DNA of 15,925 nt from Pseudomonadota bacterium. Lineage in GTDB: Bacteria; Pseudomonadota; Alphaproteobacteria; Rhizobiales; Devosiaceae. The position numbers and the translations under genes were made by a program. Shown one piece after another: positions 1-5,911 of the stretch (positions are counted from its first letter, which is position 1; each line of letters begins with the position of its first letter). A model generated the notes under the pieces. It did not search any database, had not been told where the DNA came from, and saw nothing but the letters and a program-made list of their open reading frames with translations. The DNA lies in contig JAEYTY010000056.1 in NCBI GenBank assembly GCA_023433775.1, forward strand, positions 1-15,925, in the 5' to 3' direction.

Positions 1-146
1 ATGTGCGCCCTGCCATGGGCACGCCAATCACCCTGGGCCGTATGCGCGCCCGCGTCGTCCGCCACTTCCAGAACGGCGTCGCGGTGGAATTTGCAGCGTC
101 CCAGGAGATGCTTACCGTGGTTCAGCAGAACCTGCGGATGAACTGA
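1..146 (+). CDS. PilZ-domain protein, C-terminal end only (5' end outside window)
   Basis: Reading from base 3, the last 47 codons of a gene run to a TGA at 144-146. The peptide contains GRMRARVVRHFQNGVAVEF, which matches the closing beta-strands of PilZ domains (the usual G-x-V-x-R-x-x-x-x-G-x-A-V-x-F pattern). PilZ domains bind cyclic di-GMP and adjust motility, exopolysaccharide or adhesion. The N-terminal half, with the c-di-GMP-contacting RxxxR and D/NxSxxG motifs, lies upstream of the window, so nucleotide binding cannot be judged. The next gene on the same strand is a LapG-type protease 189 bases away, so the two may or may not share a transcript. The family call rests on one short strand pattern. 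Confidence 0.7.
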   Translation, partial: VRPAMGTPITLGRMRARVVRHFQNGVAVEFAASQEMLTVVQQNLRMN

Positions 147-233
147 GCAAAGTCGCTCGGTAACACGCCCGCCCCTTCCAACATTTCGCTGCTAGCAGCC
201 GCGTCTCCCGCCCCGATTAATATGGTGAATGAA

Positions 234-246
234 ACACTGCAAGTGT
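234..246. repeat. 13-bp inverted repeat, candidate operator upstream of the LapG-type protease
   Basis: The sequence ACACT-GCA-AGTGT is a perfect 5-bp inverted repeat around a 3-base centre. It lies 90 bases upstream of the protease ATG, inside the 189-base gap after the PilZ gene. It is too short for a terminator and has the size of a regulator half-site pair. No regulator family is recognised. Confidence 0.35.
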
Positions 247-250
247 CGAT

Positions 251-281
251 AAAACACGCATAAAAACTGCGTGGTGTTTTT
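251..281 (+). terminator. Candidate intrinsic terminator or leader hairpin
   Basis: A 6-bp stem, CACGCA (255-260) with TGCGTG (268-273), closes a 7-base A-rich loop. It is preceded by AAAA and followed by GTGTTTTT (274-281). AAAACAC (251-257) can also pair with GTGTTTT (274-280), giving a longer alternative stem with a bulge. The A-tract, stem and T-tract fit a Rho-independent terminator for the PilZ gene. Because it lies just upstream of the next gene, an attenuator in that gene's leader is also possible. The stem is short, hence moderate confidence. Confidence 0.45.
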
Positions 282-312
282 CGGATCGCCGAAATTGGGC
301 CCCTTTAGCGTG

Positions 313-329
313 GTCTCCATCAGGGAGAC
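313..329 (+). promoter_or_regulatory. Hairpin containing the Shine-Dalgarno of the LapG-type protease
   Basis: GTCTCC (313-318) pairs with GGAGAC (324-329) around the loop ATCAG, and G-U pairs could extend the stem by two. The right arm and last loop base hold the ribosome binding site (AGGGAG, 322-327), which ends 8 bases before the ATG at 336. If it forms in the mRNA, it would hide the SD. That is a sequence observation; a regulatory role is inference. Confidence 0.35.
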
Positions 330-335
330 TGCACT

Positions 336-959
336 ATGGCTTTCAACACAAAAGGGCTGCTTGCCGGATTGATCGGCGCGATGATCGCGCTGGCGCCCGC
401 CGCCCCCGCCGCGGCTTTGGATTTTACCAATGTCGCCTTTATCCAGGCCGCCAGCGGCACGACGACTATTCCCGTCGGTCACATGGAATTCTGCCGCACC
501 CGTCCCGACGAGTGTCAGGCCTATGACAGCGTTTTGCCCGCGACCAGCCTCAACGAGGCGAACTGGCAGCAGCTGGTCAACATCAATGCCCATTACAACC
601 AGACCGTGACACCCGTCACCGACGAGCAGCTCTATCAGGTTGCCGAATTCTGGACCTATCCCAATGGCTACGGCGATTGTGAAGATTTTGCGCTGGCCAA
701 GCGCCGCGACCTGATCAATGCCGGCTGGCATCCCTCGACGCTGATGATCGCCGTGGTGCGCGAAGCCAATGGCAATGGCCATGCCGTGCTGCTGGCCCGC
801 ACCGACCGTGGCGATCTCGTGCTCGACAACCAGGACGGCGCCATCCGCCTGTGGAGCGACACGCCCTACCAGTTCATCAAGCGCCAGTCGCAGGCCAATG
901 CCGGCCAGTGGGTGGACATGCTTGACAACCGCGCCATCGTGGTTGCCGCCAACAGCTGA
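336..959 (+). CDS. Secreted transglutaminase-like cysteine peptidase (BTLCP / LapG type, peptidase C93)
   Basis: A 207-residue periplasmic or secreted cysteine protease of the BTLCP family (Pfam Peptidase_C93), the family of LapG, which cuts large surface adhesins when c-di-GMP is low. Residues 1-27 form a signal peptide: a Lys near the N-terminus, a hydrophobic core, then a cleavage region rich in Ala and Pro. The catalytic triad is visible as Cys115 in YGDCEDFALAKR, His149 in GHAVLL and Asp164 in LVLDNQ. The acidic residues around the Cys (D114, E116, D117) match the calcium-binding positions described for LapG. Cys53 and Cys60 could form a disulfide. The ATG has AGGGAG 8 bases upstream, partly in a hairpin. 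A PilZ-domain gene lies just upstream, but no LapD, LapA or type I exporter is in view, so the substrate is unknown. Family is near certain; LapG function is inference. Confidence 0.88.
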   Translation: MAFNTKGLLAGLIGAMIALAPAAPAAALDFTNVAFIQAASGTTTIPVGHMEFCRTRPDECQAYDSVLPATSLNEANWQQLVNINAHYNQTVTPVTDEQLYQVAEFWTYPNGYGDCEDFALAKRRDLINAGWHPSTLMIAVVREANGNGHAVLLARTDRGDLVLDNQDGAIRLWSDTPYQFIKRQSQANAGQWVDMLDNRAIVVAANS

Positions 960-1007
960 TCAGTTTCCGGACCCCGCCCCAAGCCTATCCCTGATAGGGG
1001 TCTGAAG

Positions 1008-1041
1008 AACAAGGCCGGCATCTCGCGATGCCGGCCTTGTT
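1008..1041 (+). terminator. Strong hairpin terminator after the protease gene
   Basis: Fifteen perfect base pairs (AACAAGGCCGGCATC, 1008-1022, with its complement at 1027-1041) enclose a TCGC loop. It sits 48 bases after the protease stop and 26 bases before the 3' end of the convergent gene. The flanking T-tract is weak (GTATT), but stem length and position fit a transcription terminator, possibly bidirectional. A smaller hairpin (CCTATC / GATAGG, 984-998) precedes it. Confidence 0.8.
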
Positions 1042-1067
1042 GTATTCTGGATTAGAGTTTGATGGCG

Positions 1068-1388
1068 TCAGAAGCGCAGCGCCACATAGGCACTCATGAA
1101 GATGAGGCCCGAAAGAAACGCCCAGCCGAAGGCAATGAGCGCGGAAAAGAGCGCGGAGGTAATCGACAGCGTGCCATCATGCTCCTGCCGCCAGCCCATC
1201 TGCAGCATGATATAGGGGCCGCAAACGAAGCTCATGAAGAGATTGCCGAAGGAGCTGATGAGGCTCTTGCCATCATAGCGCAGCATGGCGGGCTGGCGCG
1301 CCACCCACTGATAGAGATGCGTGCCTGCCCCGGCGATGCAAAGTCCAACGCCCATAATGAAAGCCGCCAACAAGAGTTCGCGTGTCAT
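1068..1388 (-). CDS. Small integral membrane protein, DUF6949-like, unknown function
   Basis: A 106-residue protein that is almost entirely membrane. Hydrophobic segments lie near residues 5-27, 44-64 and 78-103, with a charged loop at about 65-73 (WRQEHDG). It resembles the short three-helix membrane proteins called DUF6949 in Hyphomicrobiales; that match is from memory and tentative. I chose the ATG at 1386-1388 because the 14 codons upstream begin at a TTG and read as low-complexity G/P/Q sequence. No strong SD is seen, only purine-rich sequence (GGGCAGGG). It is divergent from the next gene, with a candidate CtrA box in the shared 119-base gap. No catalytic motif is visible. Confidence 0.7.
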   Translation of the reverse strand: MTRELLLAAFIMGVGLCIAGAGTHLYQWVARQPAMLRYDGKSLISSFGNLFMSFVCGPYIMLQMGWRQEHDGTLSITSALFSALIAFGWAFLSGLIFMSAYVALRF

Positions 1389-1433
1389 GCCCTGCCCATC
1401 CCCTTGCTTTCCCGGCCCCCGCCCGGACAAGCC

Positions 1434-1469
1434 TTAATCATTTGTTAAGCATATTGCCCGCCCTATGGG
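1434..1469 (+). promoter_or_regulatory. Candidate CtrA box (TTAA-N7-TTAA) with overlapping promoter
   Basis: TTAA at 1434-1437 and TTAA at 1445-1448, separated by exactly 7 bases, give the full-site consensus for the alphaproteobacterial cell-cycle regulator CtrA. A possible -35 (TTGTTA, 1442-1447) overlaps the second half, with TATGGG (1464-1469) as -10 after 16 bases, an arrangement typical of CtrA-activated promoters. A further TTAAC half-site lies at 1496-1500, just before the plus-strand ATG at 1508. Since the box is palindromic, it could serve either divergent gene. It is a sequence match only. Confidence 0.5.
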
Positions 1470-1507
1470 ATGTCACCTCCCTGTGTGGAAACTGGTTAAC
1501 GCTGGCC

Positions 1508-2188
1508 ATGTCTCTCTCCCACCCGCCAGCCCCGACCCATCCGGACAAGTCCGGAGGGCTGTTTTACAACCTCGCCGGCATTGCCGTTCTCGTGCTGCTG
1601 CTGGCCGTGGGCGCCGCCTATCTGCTTGATCGCGCTGGCAGAACGGTGCTGCCGCCGGTGCCGGCACTGGGCGATGGCGATGTCATTGAGCAGACGATTG
1701 GCGGGCGCGAGCTGTCCATTCCGCGCAACTGGTTTCGCCATGGCGAACAGATGCAGCCCGGCTTTGCCGGACAGGTCGATCTCGATTTCAGACTGGCTCT
1801 GATGCCGGACGCCGCGCCGGTTATCGTGGAAGTCACCCTGCTGCCGCGCACGCGGGTGCGCACCAGCAGTAACCTGCTCGACAGGGTCTATCTGCATCGG
1901 TTCGAGGACGATGTGGTGACCGGCGTTCCCGGCCTTGTGGGCAAGCCGCTGCACGGCAGCGAAGGCTATAATGGCGAAGTGGTCTGGTATGACGCGCTGG
2001 CGCCCAATCCATTCGTCGCCAAATGCATGGAAGCGGTAAATGACGGCGGCGCCGAGCGCTGCCTGCGGACCGTGCATTTGCCCAGCGGCCTTGCGGCGGT
2101 CTTCAGCTTTGACGCCAGCGCATTGCAGGCCTGGCGGAATTTCGACACCGAAATGGCCCTTTGGCTGGGCCAGATCGGCGCGCTGTAG
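1508..2188 (+). CDS. Hypothetical protein with one N-terminal membrane anchor
   Basis: A 226-residue protein I do not recognise. After a short cytoplasmic tail rich in Pro and Ser comes one membrane helix at about residues 18-40 (NLAGIAVLVLLLAVGAAYLL). The remaining ~185 residues, probably periplasmic, contain the pattern LSIPRNWFR and alternating hydrophobic strands. Two late cysteines in a KCMEA..ERCLR stretch could form a disulfide. Reading is open upstream to 1382, but I chose the ATG at 1508 because the upstream part crosses the promoter-like and CtrA-like region and reads as non-protein-like sequence. SD is weak. The stop is 3 bases from the convergent DUF3126 stop, with no hairpin between them. 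Confidence 0.72.
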   Translation: MSLSHPPAPTHPDKSGGLFYNLAGIAVLVLLLAVGAAYLLDRAGRTVLPPVPALGDGDVIEQTIGGRELSIPRNWFRHGEQMQPGFAGQVDLDFRLALMPDAAPVIVEVTLLPRTRVRTSSNLLDRVYLHRFEDDVVTGVPGLVGKPLHGSEGYNGEVVWYDALAPNPFVAKCMEAVNDGGAERCLRTVHLPSGLAAVFSFDASALQAWRNFDTEMALWLGQIGAL

Positions 2189-2191
2189 GTT

Positions 2192-2410
2192 TTACTGAAT
2201 GTCTTCGAGGTCGATATCGAGGATCGACATGGAGAACATATAGGACTTGTCGCCGTCTTCATCATCCACATGGATGAGGCCGATGGATTCCTCGCCGATG
2301 AACACTTCGACAGAATCGTTGAGCTTGGCGCGCGGCCGCACATCGATATTGCGATTGTTGAAGGTGATCTGCAGGAACTTTTGCAGCTTGATGATCTCGG
2401 GATGGTTCAC
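2192..2410 (-). CDS. DUF3126 family protein
   Basis: A 72-residue soluble acidic protein matching DUF3126, a family I know mainly from Alphaproteobacteria. The family pattern is clear: an N-terminal helix (HPEIIKLQKFLQITF), a basic strand (IDVRPRAK), then SVEVFIGEESIGLIHVDDED and the closing LDIDLED. It begins at a GTG (2408-2410) with AGGA 9 bases upstream. Its function is unknown. It lies downstream of cysE on the same strand, with 121 bases and a promoter-like sequence between, so it may be transcribed alone. Cysteine-related function is only suggested by position. Confidence 0.9.
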   Translation of the reverse strand: MNHPEIIKLQKFLQITFNNRNIDVRPRAKLNDSVEVFIGEESIGLIHVDDEDGDKSYMFSMSILDIDLEDIQ

Positions 2411-2443
2411 TGGAACGGGTCCTGCTGTTTGCGTTGAGCCGGC

Positions 2444-2471
2444 AATCTAGTGATCGGCCAAGCGGTGACAA
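2444..2471 (-). promoter_or_regulatory. Candidate sigma-70 promoter for the DUF3126 gene
   Basis: Read on the minus strand, TTGTCA (2466-2471) and TAGATT (2444-2449) are 16 bases apart. The -10 lies 33 bases upstream of the GTG start. Both hexamers are near consensus and the spacing is acceptable. There is no experimental support. Confidence 0.4.
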
Positions 2472-2496
2472 CCCCTAGTCGGGCCATTTTAGTGGT

Positions 2497-2520
2497 AACA
2501 AGTGGGGCGCGGGACTTGTT
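2497..2520. repeat. Inverted repeat just after cysE
   Basis: AACAAGT (2497-2503) and ACTTGTT (2514-2520) form a 7-bp inverted repeat around a G/C-only 10-base spacer. It lies 11 bases past the cysE stop on the minus strand. There is no T-tract, so it could be a weak terminator, an mRNA 3'-end stabiliser or an operator for the DUF3126 promoter. Confidence 0.4.
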
Positions 2521-2531
2521 CCGCCCGAGCC

Positions 2532-3359
2532 TCAGCTATTGGCGTCGTGCACCAGAACCATCTGATCCATGACCAGCGCCGGCTGGGCGCAACCGGCTTC
2601 GCCGATGACCTTGGCGGGCACGCCGGCCACAGTGGTGCGCGGCGGAACTTCCTTGAGAACCACTGACCCCGCGCCGATACGCGAGCAATCGCCCACGCGA
2701 ATATTGCCCAGCACCTTGGCGCCAGCGCCAATCAGCACGCCATTGCCAATCTTGGGGTGGCGATCCTGATCGGACTTGCCGGTGCCGCCCAGGGTCACGT
2801 TCTGGAGCATGGAAACATTGTCGCCGACCACAGCCGTTTCGCCAATGACGAGACCGGTGCCATGATCAAGCATGATGCCGCGGCCCATGGAGACGGCGGG
2901 GTTGATGTCGACCTGGAACACCTGGCTCGACCGGCTCTGCAGATAGAGCGCGAAATCGCGACGCCCGCCCCTGTACATGGCATGGGCAAAGCGGTGGGTC
3001 TGGATGGCCTGATAGCCCTTGAAATAGAGCAGCGGATCAATGGCCCGGTGGCAGGCCGGATCGCGCTCCAGCGTGGCGGCGAGATCGGCGCGGGCAGCGT
3101 CGCCAATGGACGGATTGTCGCGCAGCGTCTCAGCAAAGGCCTGCCGGATGATATCGGCAGAAACATCTTCATGGTCGAGCCGCGCTGCGAGGCGATGGGC
3201 CAGCGCAGCTTCGAAATTGTCGTGGTTGAGGACGTTGGAGAGAACCAGATTGGCCAGCGATGGCTCGGCGTCGAGAATCTGCCGTGCGCCGGCGCGAACT
3301 GCCTCCCATACAGGATCTATGGCCTGGATATGGGAAGACTTCTTGGCATTGCCGCTCAT
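2532..3359 (-). CDS. cysE: Serine O-acetyltransferase
   Basis: A 275-residue cytoplasmic enzyme that transfers acetyl from acetyl-CoA to L-serine, giving O-acetylserine, the acceptor for sulfide in cysteine synthesis. The N-terminal helical domain (about 12-150) is followed by a left-handed beta-helix of hexapeptide repeats (about 160-255). The catalytic pair is visible as Asp165-His166 in MLDHGTGLVIGE and His201 in DRHPKIGNG; GGTGK (191-195) is also typical. Length matches the family. I chose the ATG at 3357-3359 because GGAGAG lies 7 bases upstream; the frame opens 5 codons earlier at a TTG with poorer signals. CysE normally binds CysK through its C-terminal Ile. Here the protein ends in HDANS without a terminal Ile, so that interaction may be altered or absent. 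Confidence 0.96.
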   Translation of the reverse strand: MSGNAKKSSHIQAIDPVWEAVRAGARQILDAEPSLANLVLSNVLNHDNFEAALAHRLAARLDHEDVSADIIRQAFAETLRDNPSIGDAARADLAATLERDPACHRAIDPLLYFKGYQAIQTHRFAHAMYRGGRRDFALYLQSRSSQVFQVDINPAVSMGRGIMLDHGTGLVIGETAVVGDNVSMLQNVTLGGTGKSDQDRHPKIGNGVLIGAGAKVLGNIRVGDCSRIGAGSVVLKEVPPRTTVAGVPAKVIGEAGCAQPALVMDQMVLVHDANS

Positions 3360-3391
3360 GGCGCCGCTCTCCAATTCATCGATGGATAACG

Positions 3392-3420
3392 ATATAATGC
3401 ATCAGGTGCTGCAAAACAAA
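3392..3420 (-). promoter_or_regulatory. Candidate promoter for cysE
   Basis: On the minus strand TTTGTT (3415-3420) is followed after 17 bases by TTATAT (3392-3397), 32 bases upstream of the cysE ATG. The -10 is the most A/T-rich hexamer in the gap. This suggests cysE has its own promoter although the alpha/beta hydrolase gene is only 80 bases upstream. Confidence 0.45.
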
Positions 3421-3439
3421 GCCCCGGCGCAAAATTGGT

Positions 3440-4210
3440 TCACGATTTGGCGACACTGGGGAAGTTTGTCGCCAGAAATTCCAGCGCGGCCGCCTTGAAC
3501 GCCTTGTCGCCCGTCGCACGCATATGGTCGCGCTTGGGGATGATAAAGGCCTCGCCGTGAGGCAGCAGTTCGGCCAGAGCCTGGGGTGTTCCTGCCATTT
3601 CATCGGCCTCCCCCACGGCCACCAGAACCGGCATTTCGATGCGACGCACATCGGCGCGGGCCATGGGTTCGCGCGAGGTTTCCATGCAGGCGGCCAGCGC
3701 CTCGCGATCCGAGCCGGTGTGATCGGCGAAGATGCGGAACTGGCGGGCCGTCGGGTGTGTAAGATCGGACAGATCGGGCGCGCGCAAGCCGGCGATGATG
3801 TCATTGCCGTCGCTGAGGCCATTGATCAGATTGATGCCCATGCCACCAAAGATCAGTGCCGGCACGCGCTCGGGGTGACCGTAGGCGAGGAAGGCGGCAA
3901 TGCGGGCGCCCATGGAATAGCCGAGGACCGCGGCCTGCTCGATGCCGAGATGGTCGAGCAGCGCCAAGGCATCGCCGGCCATCAAGGCAGGATGGTAGAG
4001 GTCGGGATCATGCGGTTTGTCGGAGGCGCCATGGCCGCGATTGTCGAGCGTGATCGCCTGATAACCGGCGCCTGTCAGCGTTTTGACCCAGCCGGTGTCG
4101 ATCCAGTTGACCTTGCCGCTGGAGGCAAAGCCATGGATGCAGAGGACGGGCGGCCCCTCGCCATGGAGCTGATAGGCGAGGTTGAGGCCGGAAGAGGAGA
4201 AACTGGGCAT
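3440..4210 (-). CDS. Alpha/beta hydrolase
   Basis: A 256-residue alpha/beta-hydrolase-fold protein, probably a cytoplasmic esterase or related hydrolase. Visible fold landmarks are the oxyanion-hole motif HGFASS (26-31), LDNRGHGASD (55-64), the nucleophile elbow GYSMGA with Ser99, the acid Asp203 in GEADEMAG, and His229 in KRDHM. The triad is therefore complete. The cap region (about 125-185) is too variable to assign a substrate. The ATG at 4208-4210 has AAAGG upstream. It is divergent from the zf-CHCC gene and upstream of cysE on the same strand. Confidence 0.9.
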   Translation of the reverse strand: MPSFSSSGLNLAYQLHGEGPPVLCIHGFASSGKVNWIDTGWVKTLTGAGYQAITLDNRGHGASDKPHDPDLYHPALMAGDALALLDHLGIEQAAVLGYSMGARIAAFLAYGHPERVPALIFGGMGINLINGLSDGNDIIAGLRAPDLSDLTHPTARQFRIFADHTGSDREALAACMETSREPMARADVRRIEMPVLVAVGEADEMAGTPQALAELLPHGEAFIIPKRDHMRATGDKAFKAAALEFLATNFPSVAKS

Positions 4211-4364
4211 GATGGCCTTTCGCTGATCACTGCCCCGGTTTTGCGGCTTCGGGAGACAAAATCAAGGACAATCCGCCGCTGGCCAAGGCGCCGTCTTTGC
4301 CCTTTTCTTGCCACCGGCCTTTGGCTATGGTCGCGCCAAATCAAACACAATCAGGTTCCGATCC

Positions 4365-4610
4365 ATGGCCCACGGCGCGACTCCGCACTTTCACAATACC
4401 GAAGGCCTCGCCCGGATCGAGGTGGGCTCCAAGGAATTCCAGTGCGTGGGCGCCCTGCCCCCGTTCGACCATCCTCATGTTTATCTGGACATGGGCAAGG
4501 ACAGCGAGATCGTCTGCCCCTATTGCTCGACGCTTTATGTGTACAAGGGAGAACTTGGCGCAGGCCATGCCAATCCAGCCACGGCCATCTTCCGGGCCGA
4601 CGCCGCCTGA
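4365..4610 (+). CDS. Zinc-finger protein, zf-CHCC family (NDUFS6-like)
   Basis: An 81-residue protein with the complete CHCC zinc site: Cys27, His36, Cys51 and Cys54 (C-x8-H-x14-C-x2-C, ending CPYCSTLYV). This is the family of mitochondrial complex I subunit NDUFS6; alphaproteobacterial members are its bacterial relatives. In mitochondria the protein binds zinc and acts late in complex I assembly; the bacterial role is less clear. I chose the ATG at 4365 because AGG lies 9 bases upstream and homologues begin close to this point, whereas the frame opens 19 codons earlier without an SD. A FAD monooxygenase gene begins 8 bases after the stop, so the two are probably cotranscribed. Confidence 0.93.
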   Translation: MAHGATPHFHNTEGLARIEVGSKEFQCVGALPPFDHPHVYLDMGKDSEIVCPYCSTLYVYKGELGAGHANPATAIFRADAA

Positions 4611-4618
4611 GGCAAGCC

Positions 4619-5815
4619 ATGCCCGCCAGGGGCCGCAGCTATATCATTGCCGGGGCCGGTATTTCCGGCATGACGCTGGCGCTCGCGCTGGCCAAATTCG
4701 GCGCGACGGTGGTGGTGCTGGAACGGCACGCCAATGTGCAGGAATTTGGCGCGGGGCTGCAGATCAGCCCCAATGCGCGGCGTGTCCTCGACCAGCTCGG
4801 GCTCGACGCGGAGATGACGCGCACCAGCTTTGAGCCGGAGGCGCTCGACACCTATCCGCAAGGCCGCCGCAAGCCCCTCGTCAGCATGGAACTCGGCGGG
4901 TTGATGCGCGAGCGGTTTGGCGCGCCCTATGCGGTGATGCACCGCGCCGACCTCGCCAATGTGCTCTACAAGGCCTGCCGGCGCTTCGCCAATATCGACC
5001 TGATCTATGGCGTGCGGAACTGGGATGTGGAATCCCACGCGCGCGGGGCGAGTGTTGCGGTGGACGAGGCCAGCGGCCAGAGCCGGACGACGCGGGCGGA
5101 TGGCTTTATCGGCGCCGATGGCGTGCATTCACATACGCGGCAGGCGGCGCTGAGCGGACCGGCGGCGCATTTCCACAATCGAATCGCCTGGCGGGTGCTG
5201 GTCCCCACCGACAGCGTCTCGAGCCAGATTTCACTCGAGCGGGTCTCGGTATTTTTCGGGGCGGGATTTCACCTGGTGTGTTATCCCCTGCCCCATCGCG
5301 GACAGGTGAACCTGGCGCTGTTCACCAAGGCGAAATCGCCTCACGCCGGTGACAGCCAGCCGCATCTGATCCGGCCCGGTGCGAAGGTCGCAGCGATCAT
5401 GGCAGCAGCGAGCGGACGCTGGACACCCTGGCCCATGTACAGCGTGGACACGCCGGTCTGGCACAAGGGCAATATCGGGCTGATCGGCGACGCCGCCCAC
5501 GCCATGTTGCCGTTCCAGGCGCAGGGCGCGGCGATGGGGATCGAGGATGCGGCGGTGTTGGCGCCGCTCCTGATCCGCTCCGACAATGCGGAAACCGCCT
5601 ATGCCCGCTACGCTGCCATGCGCCAGCCGCGCGTGCGCAAGGTGGCCGCTCTTTCGGCCACAAATGGGCGTATCTTTCACCTGCCCTGGCCACTCAGCAT
5701 GGGGCGCGATCTGGTCATGGCCCAGCAGGGCCCAAGAGCGCATCTGGCGCGGCTTGGCTGGATTTATGAACATGATGCTTGTGACTTTGGACCGAAATGG
5801 AAAGTCGAGCGTTAG
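4619..5815 (+). CDS. FAD-dependent aromatic-ring-type monooxygenase
   Basis: A 398-residue class A flavoprotein monooxygenase (salicylate hydroxylase / UbiH superfamily), which uses NAD(P)H and O2 to hydroxylate an aromatic-like substrate. The Rossmann motif GAGISG (12-17) with Glu35 binds ADP. The GADG motif is at 165-168. GDAAHAMLPFQAQGA (290-304) is the second FAD motif, and the C-terminal GWIYEHDA is common in the salicylate hydroxylase-like branch. The substrate cannot be told from sequence. The ATG at 4619 follows GAGG, which overlaps the stop of the zf-CHCC gene. The frame is open for over 1 kb upstream, opposite the hydrolase gene, but that stretch is an antisense artefact. A monooxygenase beside a complex I-type zinc protein invites a quinone-related guess, no more. 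Confidence 0.92.
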   Translation: MPARGRSYIIAGAGISGMTLALALAKFGATVVVLERHANVQEFGAGLQISPNARRVLDQLGLDAEMTRTSFEPEALDTYPQGRRKPLVSMELGGLMRERFGAPYAVMHRADLANVLYKACRRFANIDLIYGVRNWDVESHARGASVAVDEASGQSRTTRADGFIGADGVHSHTRQAALSGPAAHFHNRIAWRVLVPTDSVSSQISLERVSVFFGAGFHLVCYPLPHRGQVNLALFTKAKSPHAGDSQPHLIRPGAKVAAIMAAASGRWTPWPMYSVDTPVWHKGNIGLIGDAAHAMLPFQAQGAAMGIEDAAVLAPLLIRSDNAETAYARYAAMRQPRVRKVAALSATNGRIFHLPWPLSMGRDLVMAQQGPRAHLARLGWIYEHDACDFGPKWKVER

Positions 5816-5840
5816 ACCGAGGCGCAGCTACGCCCTTGCC

Positions 5841-5862
5841 TTGACGGGCGAGCCCGTGTCAA
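5841..5862. promoter_or_regulatory. Imperfect inverted repeat containing a -35-like CTTGAC, upstream of the MFS gene
   Basis: TTGACGGGC (5841-5849) mirrors GCCCGTGTCAA (5852-5862), with a two-base bulge in the right arm. CTTGAC (5840-5845) is the ideal alphaproteobacterial -35 hexamer, but no convincing -10 follows at 16-18 bases. The element lies 25 bases after the monooxygenase stop and 49 bases before the exporter ATG, so it could be an operator or a weak terminator. Confidence 0.3.
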
Positions 5863-5911
5863 TTGCGGCCATTACTCCGGCGCGGGACAGACAAAAGGTT
5901 TAAACCACCGA

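Noticed and set aside
192..782. 196-codon minus-strand open frame
   Set aside because: Antisense of the signal peptide and catalytic core of the BTLCP protease, and of its leader.
2757..3389. 210-codon plus-strand open frame
   Set aside because: Antisense of cysE; no SD, no motif, and cysE is certain.
3524..4618. Over 1 kb of open reading upstream of, and in frame with, the FAD monooxygenase
   Set aside because: It lies antisense to the alpha/beta hydrolase gene, reads as low-complexity sequence, and the monooxygenase family N-terminus with its SD is at 4619.
4535..5128. 197-codon minus-strand open frame
   Set aside because: Antisense of the monooxygenase FAD-binding region; no features of a protein.
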